A DNA stretch of 64,000 bases from Rhizocola hellebori (GTDB lineage Bacteria > Actinomycetota > Actinomycetes > Mycobacteriales > Micromonosporaceae): contig NZ_BONY01000004.1 of the NCBI RefSeq assembly GCF_016862955.1, positions 1-64,000 on the forward strand, given 5' to 3'. The position numbers and the translations under genes are program-made. The notes under the pieces were generated by a model, which saw only the letters and a program-made list of their open reading frames with translations, was not told the DNA's origin and did not search any database. Of the stretch, positions 16,045 through 23,452 are shown one piece after another; the stretch's first letter is position 1; every line of letters begins with the position of its first letter.

Positions 16045-19000
16045 GTGTTGATCCCGAAACGTCGCGCGGCCACGCCGGACCGCCCGCGTGCTCCTTTGCG
16101 GACGCTCGCCGCCATGCTGGCCATAGTGCTCGCCCTCACCGGGCCGGCGGTCGCCGAACCCGAAGCCGCCCAGGCGGGGCAGACCACCGCTCAGGCGACG
16201 CAAACCGCCGCTCAGGCGATCATCCGCACCTCGATCGCGCCCGGCTCGTACGCCATCACCCTCATCACCGGCGACAAGGCGACCCTGTCCGTCGGCATCG
16301 ACCGGCGGATCCAGGTCAAGCTCGAGCCCGCCGTCCGCGCCGATGGCTCCATCCCTTCGATCACCTGGTACTCCACTGGCGAGGGCATCCACGCCATCCC
16401 GGCCGACGTCCAGGAACGCATCGACGACGGGGAGCTGGACGAGAAGCTGTTCGACCTGCAGTACTTGGTGGAGAACAAGTACCACAACGAGGGGGCGCTG
16501 CCGCTGATCGTCGAGTACCGCGGGGCTGTCAAGCCGCTGGCCGCCGCGGCCACGACCACCCCGCTCAGGAGTGTGAAAGCAGCCGCCACCGTCACGGTGG
16601 ACAAGGGCCGCGCCAAGGAGTTCTGGAACGGTCTGGCCAAGAAGAGCACTGCCCGTGTTGCAGCCGCCGAAGCGCCGCTGGCCGAAGGAGTCAAGAAGAT
16701 CTGGCTCGACCGGGTCGCCAAAGTCGTCCTCGACCAGAGCGTGCCGCAGATCAATGCGCCGCAGGCGTGGCAGGCCGGCTACACCGGCGCCGGGGCCAAG
16801 GTCGCCATCCTGGACTCAGGCATCGACGCCACCCACCCCGACCTGGCCGGCAAGGTGATCGCCAGCCGCAGCTTCGTGGACGGCGTCGCGGAGGCGATCG
16901 ACGACCACGGCCACGGCACCCACGTGGCGAGCACGATCGCGGGCACCGGCGCCGCCTCCACGGGCAGGTACAAGGGGGTCGCACCGGATGCGAGCCTCAT
17001 CATCGGCAAGGTCTGCGACAGCGGCGGGTCATGTCGCGACTCCGACATCATCGCCGGCATGGAGTGGGCCGCCATCGAGCAGGGCGCAGACGTGATCAGC
17101 CTGAGCCTCGGCGGATGCTGCAGCGACGGCACCGACCCGATGAGCCAGGTGGTCAACACGCTGACCGCCCAGACCGGCGCTCTGTTCGTGATTGCTGCGG
17201 GCAACGACGGCTCCGGGCCGGGCACGATCGGCGCGCCCGGCGCAGCCGACGCGGCGCTGACCGTTGGCGCGGTCTCCAAGACCGATCAGCTGGCCGGCTT
17301 CTCCAGCCGCGGGCCGCGCAGCGGCGACTCCGCGATCAAGCCGGAGATCACCGCGCCCGGTGTCGACATCGTCGCCGCACGGGCGGCAGGAACCTCGATG
17401 GGAACGCCGGTCGGGGCCAGCTACACGACCGCCAGCGGGACGTCGATGGCCACACCACACGTGTCCGGTGCGGCCGCGCTGCTGGTGCAGCAGCATCCCG
17501 AATGGACCGGCCCGCAGCTCAAGGCGGCGCTCATGTCCACCGCCCGCGACGGCGGTTACACCGTCTACGAGCAGGGCGCCGGGCGGGTCGACGCCGGACG
17601 CGCCAGCCGCCAGCAGGTTCTGGTCACCACGCCGATAGCCGACTTCGGGCTCCTGGCCGTGCCGGGCGACGGGACGATGGCCCGCACGCTGACCTACAGC
17701 AACCCGACTTCGGCACCGGTCACCCTCGACCTGACCCCGTCGATACGCAAAGCCGACGGCACAGCCGTTCCCGCGGGGACACTGACCGTCGACAGCCAGT
17801 CGGTGACGATCCCGGCCGGGGCAACGGCCTCGATCGGTGCGACGCTGACCCACAACGGGCTGGCCGCCGGTCTCTACACCGGGTCGGTGGTGGCCACCAA
17901 CGCCGCCGCCGACCTGCGCCTGACCATCCCGGTCGGGCTTACCATCGGCGACTTCAAGCACCGGCTAAGGGTCACTGCGGTCTCGCGTACCTGTGAGAAC
18001 GGAGTTTTGTGCATCCCGGGGGAGAGTGCCTTCTGGTTCAACCAGATGTTTGTGTACCGCCTCGGCGACGCCGACGCCAAAACCGGAATCAGGCAGGCGC
18101 AGCCCACCCGGATCGCGTTGCGGCCGGTCACTTTCCCCGGCGAATCCATGGTTTTCGAAGGCGAAGTGGCCGCGGGTAACTACATGATTCACTGGCAGCC
18201 GACCTGGATAGCTTCCGACGACAACCAATGGCAGCATCCCGAGATCTTCGCACCCGAGGTGCTGGTGACCGGTCCGACCGACCTGAGCCTGGACTCCAAC
18301 CAGGCGATCAAGAACGAGTTCAAGGCACCCAAGCCGATCGGCGCCAACCGTTCCGCCGCGCGTCTGACGACCCGTCTGATGGGCGATGGCTCCATCGGCG
18401 CGGTCACCGGGACGGTGTACGCCTACGGGGACGGCAACATGTGGAGCCTTCCCTCGGCGCCGGTCAAGGACGGCACCGTGCTGACCGCTTTCAACGGGGC
18501 ATTCACCGCCCCGGACATCACCATGAAGGTGGAGGGGCGCGGGTCCTTCGCCCTCAACCCGCTGTATCCGGGGATGTACCCCGAGGGGCACCAACACTTC
18601 GCGACCCCGGTCCGCTTCCCGCAGGGCAGCAGGACACTGGAACTGGTCGACGTGGCATATGCGACCGCCGCCGACACGGCAAAGGCCAGACTCACGGGCA
18701 AGCTTGCCCTGATGCGCATCGATCCGTCCTGCGTTCTGCCGCCGGAAACATTGCAGCGGCTCAAGGACGCGGGCGCGGCCGGGGTGGTATTGAACTCCGA
18801 TCTGTGCGGGGTGCCGATCTACATGATCCCCATGCCGGCCAACGCCGACAAGCCGCAGATCCCCTATGTCACCATCGGCACGGCGGAGGCGAAACGGCTC
18901 ACCGCGTTGCTGTCTTCCGGGCCGGTGCGCATCAGCCTCACCTCGACCCCCGTCTCGCCGTATTCCTTCTACCTGACCGACTTCACCCGCGGCAAGGCCA

Positions 19001-20097
19001 TACCGGCCAAGCCGGTGCTGCGGTTCGAGGCGAAGGACCTCACCACCATCGAGGCCCGCTACCACTCCGGCCGGGCTGCCTCGGTAAATCGGGTGCAGTT
19101 CGTCTGGCACTCGGGCGAGCCCATGCAGATCAACCAGACCAACGAGTTCAACGTGCCGAGCACGATGACCGAATACTGGTCGGTCGATCCGCAAGCCGAG
19201 GTATGGCGAGAGGTTTTCGGGGGCGACATCTCCACCCTCGTCAACCGGGCCGACGTTTTCACCAAGCCACGGCGGACAACCGAGGACTGGAACGTCGAAC
19301 CGATCGTGCCCGGCGCGGCATTGCGTGGCGTCCCGCGGCCCGACATCTGCGCGGGCTGCCGCGACGGTGACCTCTTCTGGCCGCAGATGTATTGGACCGG
19401 CGGCGATCCGGCCTTCACCGGTGGGGTCGTGGCTTATGAGTTCCTGCTGAGCCCGCCGCCCGACATGTGGAAGGGGCTCAAGCTCTCCCGCGATGGCACC
19501 GAGATACCGATGACGCCGTACCAGGGATTCCTGCCCGCCTACCGGTTGCCGCCGGACAGCGGCCGCTACCGGCTGGAGATGGACGCTTCGTTCTACCGCA
19601 ACGGCACGAAGACGGTGTGGGACTTCCGATCCGAGGGGACCGCGAACACCGACACGGTCTCCGGCGAGTACAGGTGTGTGCGGCAGGACTCACCTGCCGG
19701 CGACTATCAGGGCTGCCGGGCCGAGCCGCTGATCTTCCTGAACTACGACCTCGGCCTGAGCCTGGGCAACACCACCCCGGCACCAGGAGCGCAGCTATTC
19801 GAGGTGACCGCCTACCGGCAGCCCTCGGCCAACGCGTCACGGATTCAGGGCGTGAAGGTATGGGTCAGCTACGACAGTGGTACCAAATGGATCCAGGCCT
19901 TGGTGGTTCCCAAGGGCGACGGCAAATACGCAGTGGCCGTGCTGCACCCCTCCGCCAAGCATCGCGCCTCGGACACGGTCAGCATCAAGGCCGAGGCCTG
20001 GGACGCCGACGGCAATCGGGTAGAACAGGTCATCCCGAGGGCGTTCCAGCTCAGTGAGCGAACCTCACCGCGGCACCGCGGCGGCTTCGTCGAGTGA
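16045..20097 (+). CDS. Large secreted S8 (subtilisin-like) serine protease with PA domain
   Basis: A 1350-residue protein from GTG 16045, chosen because GAAAGGA lies five bases upstream (an in-frame ATG at 16015 has no such site). A signal peptide covers about residues 1-40 (LAAMLAIVLALTGPAVAEP). The N-terminal prodomain reaches about 225. The catalytic triad is Asp257 (AILDSGIDATHPDL), His290 (DDHGHGTHVAS) and Ser467 (GTSMATPHVSGAAALL), with the oxyanion Asn in AAGNDGSGPG. A protease-associated (PA) segment follows near 895-970 (LALMRIDPS through YVTIGTAEAKRL), then beta-rich C-terminal domains. It is an extracellular protease; the length suggests several substrate- or wall-binding domains. 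Its likely regulator is the divergent SARP gene. Confidence 0.92.
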   Translation: MLIPKRRAATPDRPRAPLRTLAAMLAIVLALTGPAVAEPEAAQAGQTTAQATQTAAQAIIRTSIAPGSYAITLITGDKATLSVGIDRRIQVKLEPAVRADGSIPSITWYSTGEGIHAIPADVQERIDDGELDEKLFDLQYLVENKYHNEGALPLIVEYRGAVKPLAAAATTTPLRSVKAAATVTVDKGRAKEFWNGLAKKSTARVAAAEAPLAEGVKKIWLDRVAKVVLDQSVPQINAPQAWQAGYTGAGAKVAILDSGIDATHPDLAGKVIASRSFVDGVAEAIDDHGHGTHVASTIAGTGAASTGRYKGVAPDASLIIGKVCDSGGSCRDSDIIAGMEWAAIEQGADVISLSLGGCCSDGTDPMSQVVNTLTAQTGALFVIAAGNDGSGPGTIGAPGAADAALTVGAVSKTDQLAGFSSRGPRSGDSAIKPEITAPGVDIVAARAAGTSMGTPVGASYTTASGTSMATPHVSGAAALLVQQHPEWTGPQLKAALMSTARDGGYTVYEQGAGRVDAGRASRQQVLVTTPIADFGLLAVPGDGTMARTLTYSNPTSAPVTLDLTPSIRKADGTAVPAGTLTVDSQSVTIPAGATASIGATLTHNGLAAGLYTGSVVATNAAADLRLTIPVGLTIGDFKHRLRVTAVSRTCENGVLCIPGESAFWFNQMFVYRLGDADAKTGIRQAQPTRIALRPVTFPGESMVFEGEVAAGNYMIHWQPTWIASDDNQWQHPEIFAPEVLVTGPTDLSLDSNQAIKNEFKAPKPIGANRSAARLTTRLMGDGSIGAVTGTVYAYGDGNMWSLPSAPVKDGTVLTAFNGAFTAPDITMKVEGRGSFALNPLYPGMYPEGHQHFATPVRFPQGSRTLELVDVAYATAADTAKARLTGKLALMRIDPSCVLPPETLQRLKDAGAAGVVLNSDLCGVPIYMIPMPANADKPQIPYVTIGTAEAKRLTALLSSGPVRISLTSTPVSPYSFYLTDFTRGKAIPAKPVLRFEAKDLTTIEARYHSGRAASVNRVQFVWHSGEPMQINQTNEFNVPSTMTEYWSVDPQAEVWREVFGGDISTLVNRADVFTKPRRTTEDWNVEPIVPGAALRGVPRPDICAGCRDGDLFWPQMYWTGGDPAFTGGVVAYEFLLSPPPDMWKGLKLSRDGTEIPMTPYQGFLPAYRLPPDSGRYRLEMDASFYRNGTKTVWDFRSEGTANTDTVSGEYRCVRQDSPAGDYQGCRAEPLIFLNYDLGLSLGNTTPAPGAQLFEVTAYRQPSANASRIQGVKVWVSYDSGTKWIQALVVPKGDGKYAVAVLHPSAKHRASDTVSIKAEAWDADGNRVEQVIPRAFQLSERTSPRHRGGFVE

Positions 20098-20245
20098 TTG
20101 GCCCGGTGGTTGGGTGCCCGGCCGGGTGCCCAACCACCTTCTTGGTTCTGGAGCACGACGGCGCGAATTCAAAGGCAACCCTGATGTTCCCCACGGTTGG
20201 GGCATAGCTTGCGACCGTAGGTTCCTGGGCAGGTTCGAAGATCGA

Positions 20246-20433
20246 TTGCGAGTGCTGGCGGTGACGAACCTGTGGCCGGAGAACGGAAGCTTTCGCGGGA
20301 TCTTCGTTGACGAACAGGTCAAAGCATTGCTTGCGCTTGGGCACACCATCGATGCGGGATCGACGTGGTCGCCCAGCCGGAGAGCCTCCGCCAGCTGGAG
20401 ATCGCGGCGCTAGCCCCCGCTGGAAAGCGTTGA
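20246..20433 (+). pseudogene. N-terminal remnant of a GT4-type glycosyltransferase, frameshifted
   Basis: The frame from 20246 reads LRVLAVTNLWPENGSFRGIF, then VDEQVKALLALGHTID, the characteristic N-terminus of family 4 glycosyltransferases. After GHTIDAG the sense moves to another frame, which continues IDVVAQPESLRQLEIAALAP and AGKR before TGA 20431. The usual 350 further residues are absent. It is a decayed gene that lost its 3' part. Confidence 0.65.
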
Positions 20434-20481
20434 CCTTGCCGCGCCGGCCACGCATCGCGCCCGTCGCCGAGCGCCGAAAGG

Positions 20482-20499
20482 TACCGAAAGCTTTCGGTA
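20482..20499. promoter_or_regulatory. LacI-type operator (perfect 18-bp palindrome)
   Basis: TACCGAAAGCTTTCGGTA is a perfect palindrome. Its half-site CCGAAA/TTTCGG recurs near the LacI gene and at the GH127 promoter, so it is probably bound by the LacI-type repressor encoded at 22.2-23.2 kb. It lies 290 bases upstream of the glycosidase start. Confidence 0.6.
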
Positions 20500-20566
20500 A
20501 CCGGCGGGAGGTCACAGGGCTCGCGGCACTCGGAACCTGCGACGGAGCTCCGAAGGCATCTTGCCA

Positions 20567-20576
20567 AAAGCGCTTT
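20567..20576. promoter_or_regulatory. Degenerate LacI-type operator
   Basis: AAAGCGCTTT is a ten-base palindrome inside CCAAAAGCGCTTTCG, a weaker version of the CCGAAA-TTTCGG dyad found nearby. LacI-family operators typically have a central CG flanked by A/T runs, as here. Confidence 0.4.
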
Positions 20577-20680
20577 CGTCAGCCATCGTGTGGCTAGTTC
20601 TGAGTCATTCATGGAGGTGCTCCGGGCCCCACCGGGTCCGCGGTGCCGAATACGGATCGCTCCTAGGCCTGAGCCGGGCC

Positions 20681-20706
20681 AATATATAGATAGTTGTCTA
20701 TATATT
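20681..20706. promoter_or_regulatory. AT-rich perfect inverted repeat upstream of the glycosidase gene
   Basis: AATATATAGA (20681-20690) and TCTATATATT (20697-20706) are perfect ten-base arms around TAGTTG. The block is nearly free of G/C in a GC-rich window. It includes a TATATT hexamer that could be a -10. An operator of a PadR/TetR/GntR-like repressor overlapping the promoter is likely. Confidence 0.5.
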
Positions 20707-20788
20707 GCTGGTCTTGTGGGGTGGCCCGTCCCGGGCGCCGGGTGAAGGCGCCGTCTTTCTACGCGTCCCTGCAGAAAGGAAACTCAAC

Positions 20789-22150
20789 GTGTTAGCTCGA
20801 TCCATCCGCAAGGCCCGCCTGCTCCCGGCGCTGGCCGCACTCGTGACGCTGGTTGTGCTTGTCCAGCCGAGCACCCCGGCGTTCGCCGCCGTGGACAGCA
20901 TGACCGTCAACTTCGCGCTCTTCGGCGGCACGCCGACCTACCGCGCCTCCGGCTTCATCTACGGCACCTCGACCAACGCGTCCTCGCCCCCGCTGTCCAC
21001 CACCGACCAGATCAAGGTCAAGATTATGCGCGCGGGCGGGTCGCAGATCGGCTGTCCCAACGGTGGCTGGGTCAATGGCGGCTACACGGCACGGTGGAAC
21101 TTCATGCGCGCCTACTACAACCGGGCACAGCGCACGGGCGCCCGTGTCGAGATGCTGCTGTCGGGGTTGTGGGGGTCCGACGGGGTTTGCAACGTGCCTC
21201 GCTGGCCGGGCGACAACGGCAACTGGACTGACTACACCAACTTCGTCAACCGCATCATCGCCGACGTGCGTGCGGCCGGGATGACCGGATCGAACGTGCG
21301 CTGGGACATGTGGAACGAGCCGAACATCTTCTTCTGGGGCCGCAGTCAGGCCCAGTATTTCGAAATGATCCGCCGCGGTACCCAGCTGGTCCGCGCCGCG
21401 CTCCCCGGCGTGGTCGTGATGGGTCCCAGCTGCGCCTGCGGGCCTGCCAACGGCTGGTTCGCCCAGTACCTGGACTACGTGCGAGCCAACAACGTGGTGC
21501 CGAACATCCTTAGCTGGCACGCTCTTCCGGGCGACCCGGCCTCCGACGCGGCCACGGCCAACAACCTGCTCGCCGCCCGCGGCATGAGCGTGCAGGGCTT
21601 CTCCGTCAACGAGTACGGCGCGTTCGGCGCCGAGCAGCAGCCCGGCCCGTCCGCCTGGTACATCTCCCGGCTGGAGCGCTGCAACTGCGACGGCGCCCGA
21701 GCCAACTGGGGCAATGTGGGCCAGACTCCGTCGCTTTACGACACTCTCGGCTGGCTCACCACCTCCAACGTGGGCCAGACCATGGGGCAGTGGTGGGTCT
21801 ACAAACGCTACGCCGACCAGTCCGGCCAGCGCACCAACATCACACCGGGCTCGTCGCACGACGGCATCGTGTTCCAGGACTCGGGCGCCCGCCGGTCCCT
21901 TGCCGTCTACGGGGCGCGGGCCGGGGGAGCGCAGGGCGCCATCGACATCCGTTACAACAACATCCCGTCATGGTTGCCCACCAACGGTTCGGTCAACGTC
22001 CTCGTGGAGCGGATGCCGTCGACCAACGCGTTCGTCAGCGCCCCGACGGTGGTCACCAACAGCCGCTTCACCGTCAGCGGCAACTCCATCCTGGTCACCA
22101 TCAACTGGACCAACGCCAACGACGCCTACGCCATCACGCTGACGCCATGA
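20789..22150 (+). CDS. Secreted clan GH-A glycoside hydrolase
   Basis: A 453-residue protein from GTG 20789; AGAAAGGA lies eight bases before it, so the longer frame from 20705 is rejected. The signal peptide ends at PSTPAFAA (about residue 34). The catalytic residues of a clan-A TIM barrel are visible: Glu177 in RWDMWNEPNIFFW (acid/base, after strand 4) and Glu275 in FSVNEYGAFG (nucleophile, after strand 7). A C-terminal beta domain (about 370-453, ending NDAYAITLTP) completes it, as in GH39/GH30-like enzymes. The exact family is not resolved. The neighbouring GH127 arabinofuranosidase and sugar transporter point to degradation of an arabinose-containing polysaccharide. LacI-type dyads lie upstream. 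Confidence 0.8.
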   Translation: MLARSIRKARLLPALAALVTLVVLVQPSTPAFAAVDSMTVNFALFGGTPTYRASGFIYGTSTNASSPPLSTTDQIKVKIMRAGGSQIGCPNGGWVNGGYTARWNFMRAYYNRAQRTGARVEMLLSGLWGSDGVCNVPRWPGDNGNWTDYTNFVNRIIADVRAAGMTGSNVRWDMWNEPNIFFWGRSQAQYFEMIRRGTQLVRAALPGVVVMGPSCACGPANGWFAQYLDYVRANNVVPNILSWHALPGDPASDAATANNLLAARGMSVQGFSVNEYGAFGAEQQPGPSAWYISRLERCNCDGARANWGNVGQTPSLYDTLGWLTTSNVGQTMGQWWVYKRYADQSGQRTNITPGSSHDGIVFQDSGARRSLAVYGARAGGAQGAIDIRYNNIPSWLPTNGSVNVLVERMPSTNAFVSAPTVVTNSRFTVSGNSILVTINWTNANDAYAITLTP

Positions 22151-22158
22151 GCTGATGA

Positions 22159-23244
22159 CTATGCCGTGCGGCTGGTGGTCCGGGGTCCGGTGGACTCTCT
22201 GACCACCAGCCGCGTGGGATGGCGGATGATTCCGCTGAGGTCTTCACCGGCCAGCGCGCGAAACAGGTATCTGGCGGCGGCGGCGCCGATTTCCTGCAGG
22301 TTCAGATCGATGGTGGTAAGCGGCGGGCGGCTCTGCGCCGAGAAGACCTCCCAGTTGTCGTACCCCACCAAGGCAACGTCATCGGGGATGCGCACGCCCA
22401 TCTGATGCAGGGTGTCCGCCACTCCCACGGCGAGCTGGTCGCTGCCGCAGAAGATGGCGTCGAGGTGCGGATGCGCGGCGAGCAGGGTGCGTGCGGCGTG
22501 CCGGGCCCATTGCTGCGTCCAGTCACCGAACATGGGACCGCCGACGATCTGCTGCTTGGCCTCAGCCAGCGTCTCGCCGAGCGACTCGGCCCGCTCCCGG
22601 GCGGCGCGGTAGGTCGGCTCGCCCGTGATGTGCCCGATCGCCCGCCGGCCCTGCGCCAGCAGATGTTCGGCGGCCAACCTTGACCCGCCGCGGTCGTCGG
22701 AGACGATCGACAGATCTTGCGGGTTGTCCGACTCCCCGTAGACGTAGACCACCGGCACCGCGATCTGATCGGCGAGCGAAGCCCGCACATCGTTCGTCTC
22801 GCCCAGCACGATCAGGCCGTCGACCGAACGCGCCAGCAGCGTCCGCAGATAGTGCTGGCGGCGGATGGCGTCACCGCGCGCATCGCACAGCAGCACCGAC
22901 ATCTCCTCGTTGCCGGCGGTGTTCTCCACGCCGAGCAGGATCGGGATGGCGAACCTTCCGCCCAGCTCGTCGGTGAGCAGCCCGATCGTGCGGGTGCGCC
23001 CCGAGCTCAGTCCGCGCGCCATGGCGTTGGGCCGAAACGCCAGCTCTTCGGCGGCCTTGAGCACCCGTCGCCGGGTCGCGGGCGCCACCTCGTCGCGCTC
23101 GTTGAGCGCCTTCGAGGCGGTGGCAATGGAGACCCCCGCCTGCCGAGCCACATCGGTCAGGGTCGCTGAACGCTCACTTTGCCTAGCTGCCTGCCTCGCC
23201 ACCGAAAGCCTTTCGGGTCGCACCGCCGTTTCGCCTGTCTTCAT
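22159..23244 (-). CDS. LacI-family transcriptional repressor
   Basis: A 361-residue protein from ATG 23244. TACAGT ends five bases before it, suggesting leaderless transcription; GTG 23202 with AAAGG upstream is an alternative start, and the frame is open to 23313. The N-terminal HTH reads TLTDVARQAGVSIATASKAL, with the hinge-helix region FRPNAMARGLSSGRT. The ligand-binding domain follows (TIGLLTDELGGRFAIPILLG; DAIFCGSDQLAVGVADTLHQ). It sits between the glycosidase (convergent, eight bases apart) and the divergent GH127-ABC operon. Dyads CCGAAA-N2-4-TTTCGG near its own start and at the operon promoter make it the likely sugar-responsive repressor of the locus. Confidence 0.92.
   Translation of the reverse strand: MKTGETAVRPERLSVARQAARQSERSATLTDVARQAGVSIATASKALNERDEVAPATRRRVLKAAEELAFRPNAMARGLSSGRTRTIGLLTDELGGRFAIPILLGVENTAGNEEMSVLLCDARGDAIRRQHYLRTLLARSVDGLIVLGETNDVRASLADQIAVPVVYVYGESDNPQDLSIVSDDRGGSRLAAEHLLAQGRRAIGHITGEPTYRAARERAESLGETLAEAKQQIVGGPMFGDWTQQWARHAARTLLAAHPHLDAIFCGSDQLAVGVADTLHQMGVRIPDDVALVGYDNWEVFSAQSRPPLTTIDLNLQEIGAAAARYLFRALAGEDLSGIIRHPTRLVVRESTGPRTTSRTA
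23202..23216. promoter_or_regulatory. LacI-type operator at the repressor gene start
   Basis: CCGAAAG-C-CTTTCGG, perfect seven-base arms around one base, lies 28-42 bases inside the gene if ATG 23244 is used, or immediately upstream if GTG 23202 is used. Either position fits autorepression. Confidence 0.5.
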
Positions 23245-23287
23245 GGCGCACTGTACCTGGCACTTTGACCGTCCTCCACGGTGCTCC

Positions 23288-23316
23288 TTGACAACCGAGA
23301 GATCACATCGCAAAAT
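23288..23316 (+). promoter_or_regulatory. Promoter of the GH127-sugar transporter operon
   Basis: TTGACA (23288-23293), a 17-base spacer and CAAAAT (23311-23316) make a near-consensus housekeeping promoter. The predicted start of transcription (about 23323) falls inside the adjacent operator. The leader to ATG 23453 is about 130 bases. Confidence 0.65.
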
Positions 23317-23318
23317 TC

Positions 23319-23334
23319 CCGAAAGTGTTTTCGG
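23319..23334. promoter_or_regulatory. LacI-type operator overlapping the transcription start
   Basis: CCGAAA-GTGT-TTTCGG begins three bases after the -10 hexamer and spans the predicted +1. A repressor bound here would block initiation of the GH127 operon. Confidence 0.6.
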
Positions 23335-23452
23335 TACCAGGTTGCCCTGCCATCAAAGGGCAAAGCGCCCCCTGCCTGGTCGGCATCCGAAACGCGGGCT
23401 GTGCGGACCGAAATGGATCATCCGACTGCAAGAGCTAGAAGGCGGCACAAGC

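Larger units (their letters stand above)
20098..20788. other. 690-bp non-coding stretch upstream of the glycosidase gene
   Basis: This stretch holds a glycosyltransferase remnant (20246-20433), two LacI-type dyads (20482-20499 and around 20567-20576) and an AT-rich perfect inverted repeat (20681-20706), ending with the glycosidase Shine-Dalgarno site. No intact gene is seen. Confidence 0.7.

Noticed and set aside
15876-17996. 706-residue open frame inside the subtilase gene
   Set aside because: It is Arg/Pro/Gly-rich and lacks domains, while the overlapping frame carries a full subtilase with catalytic triad and signal peptide. It is a GC-rich shadow.
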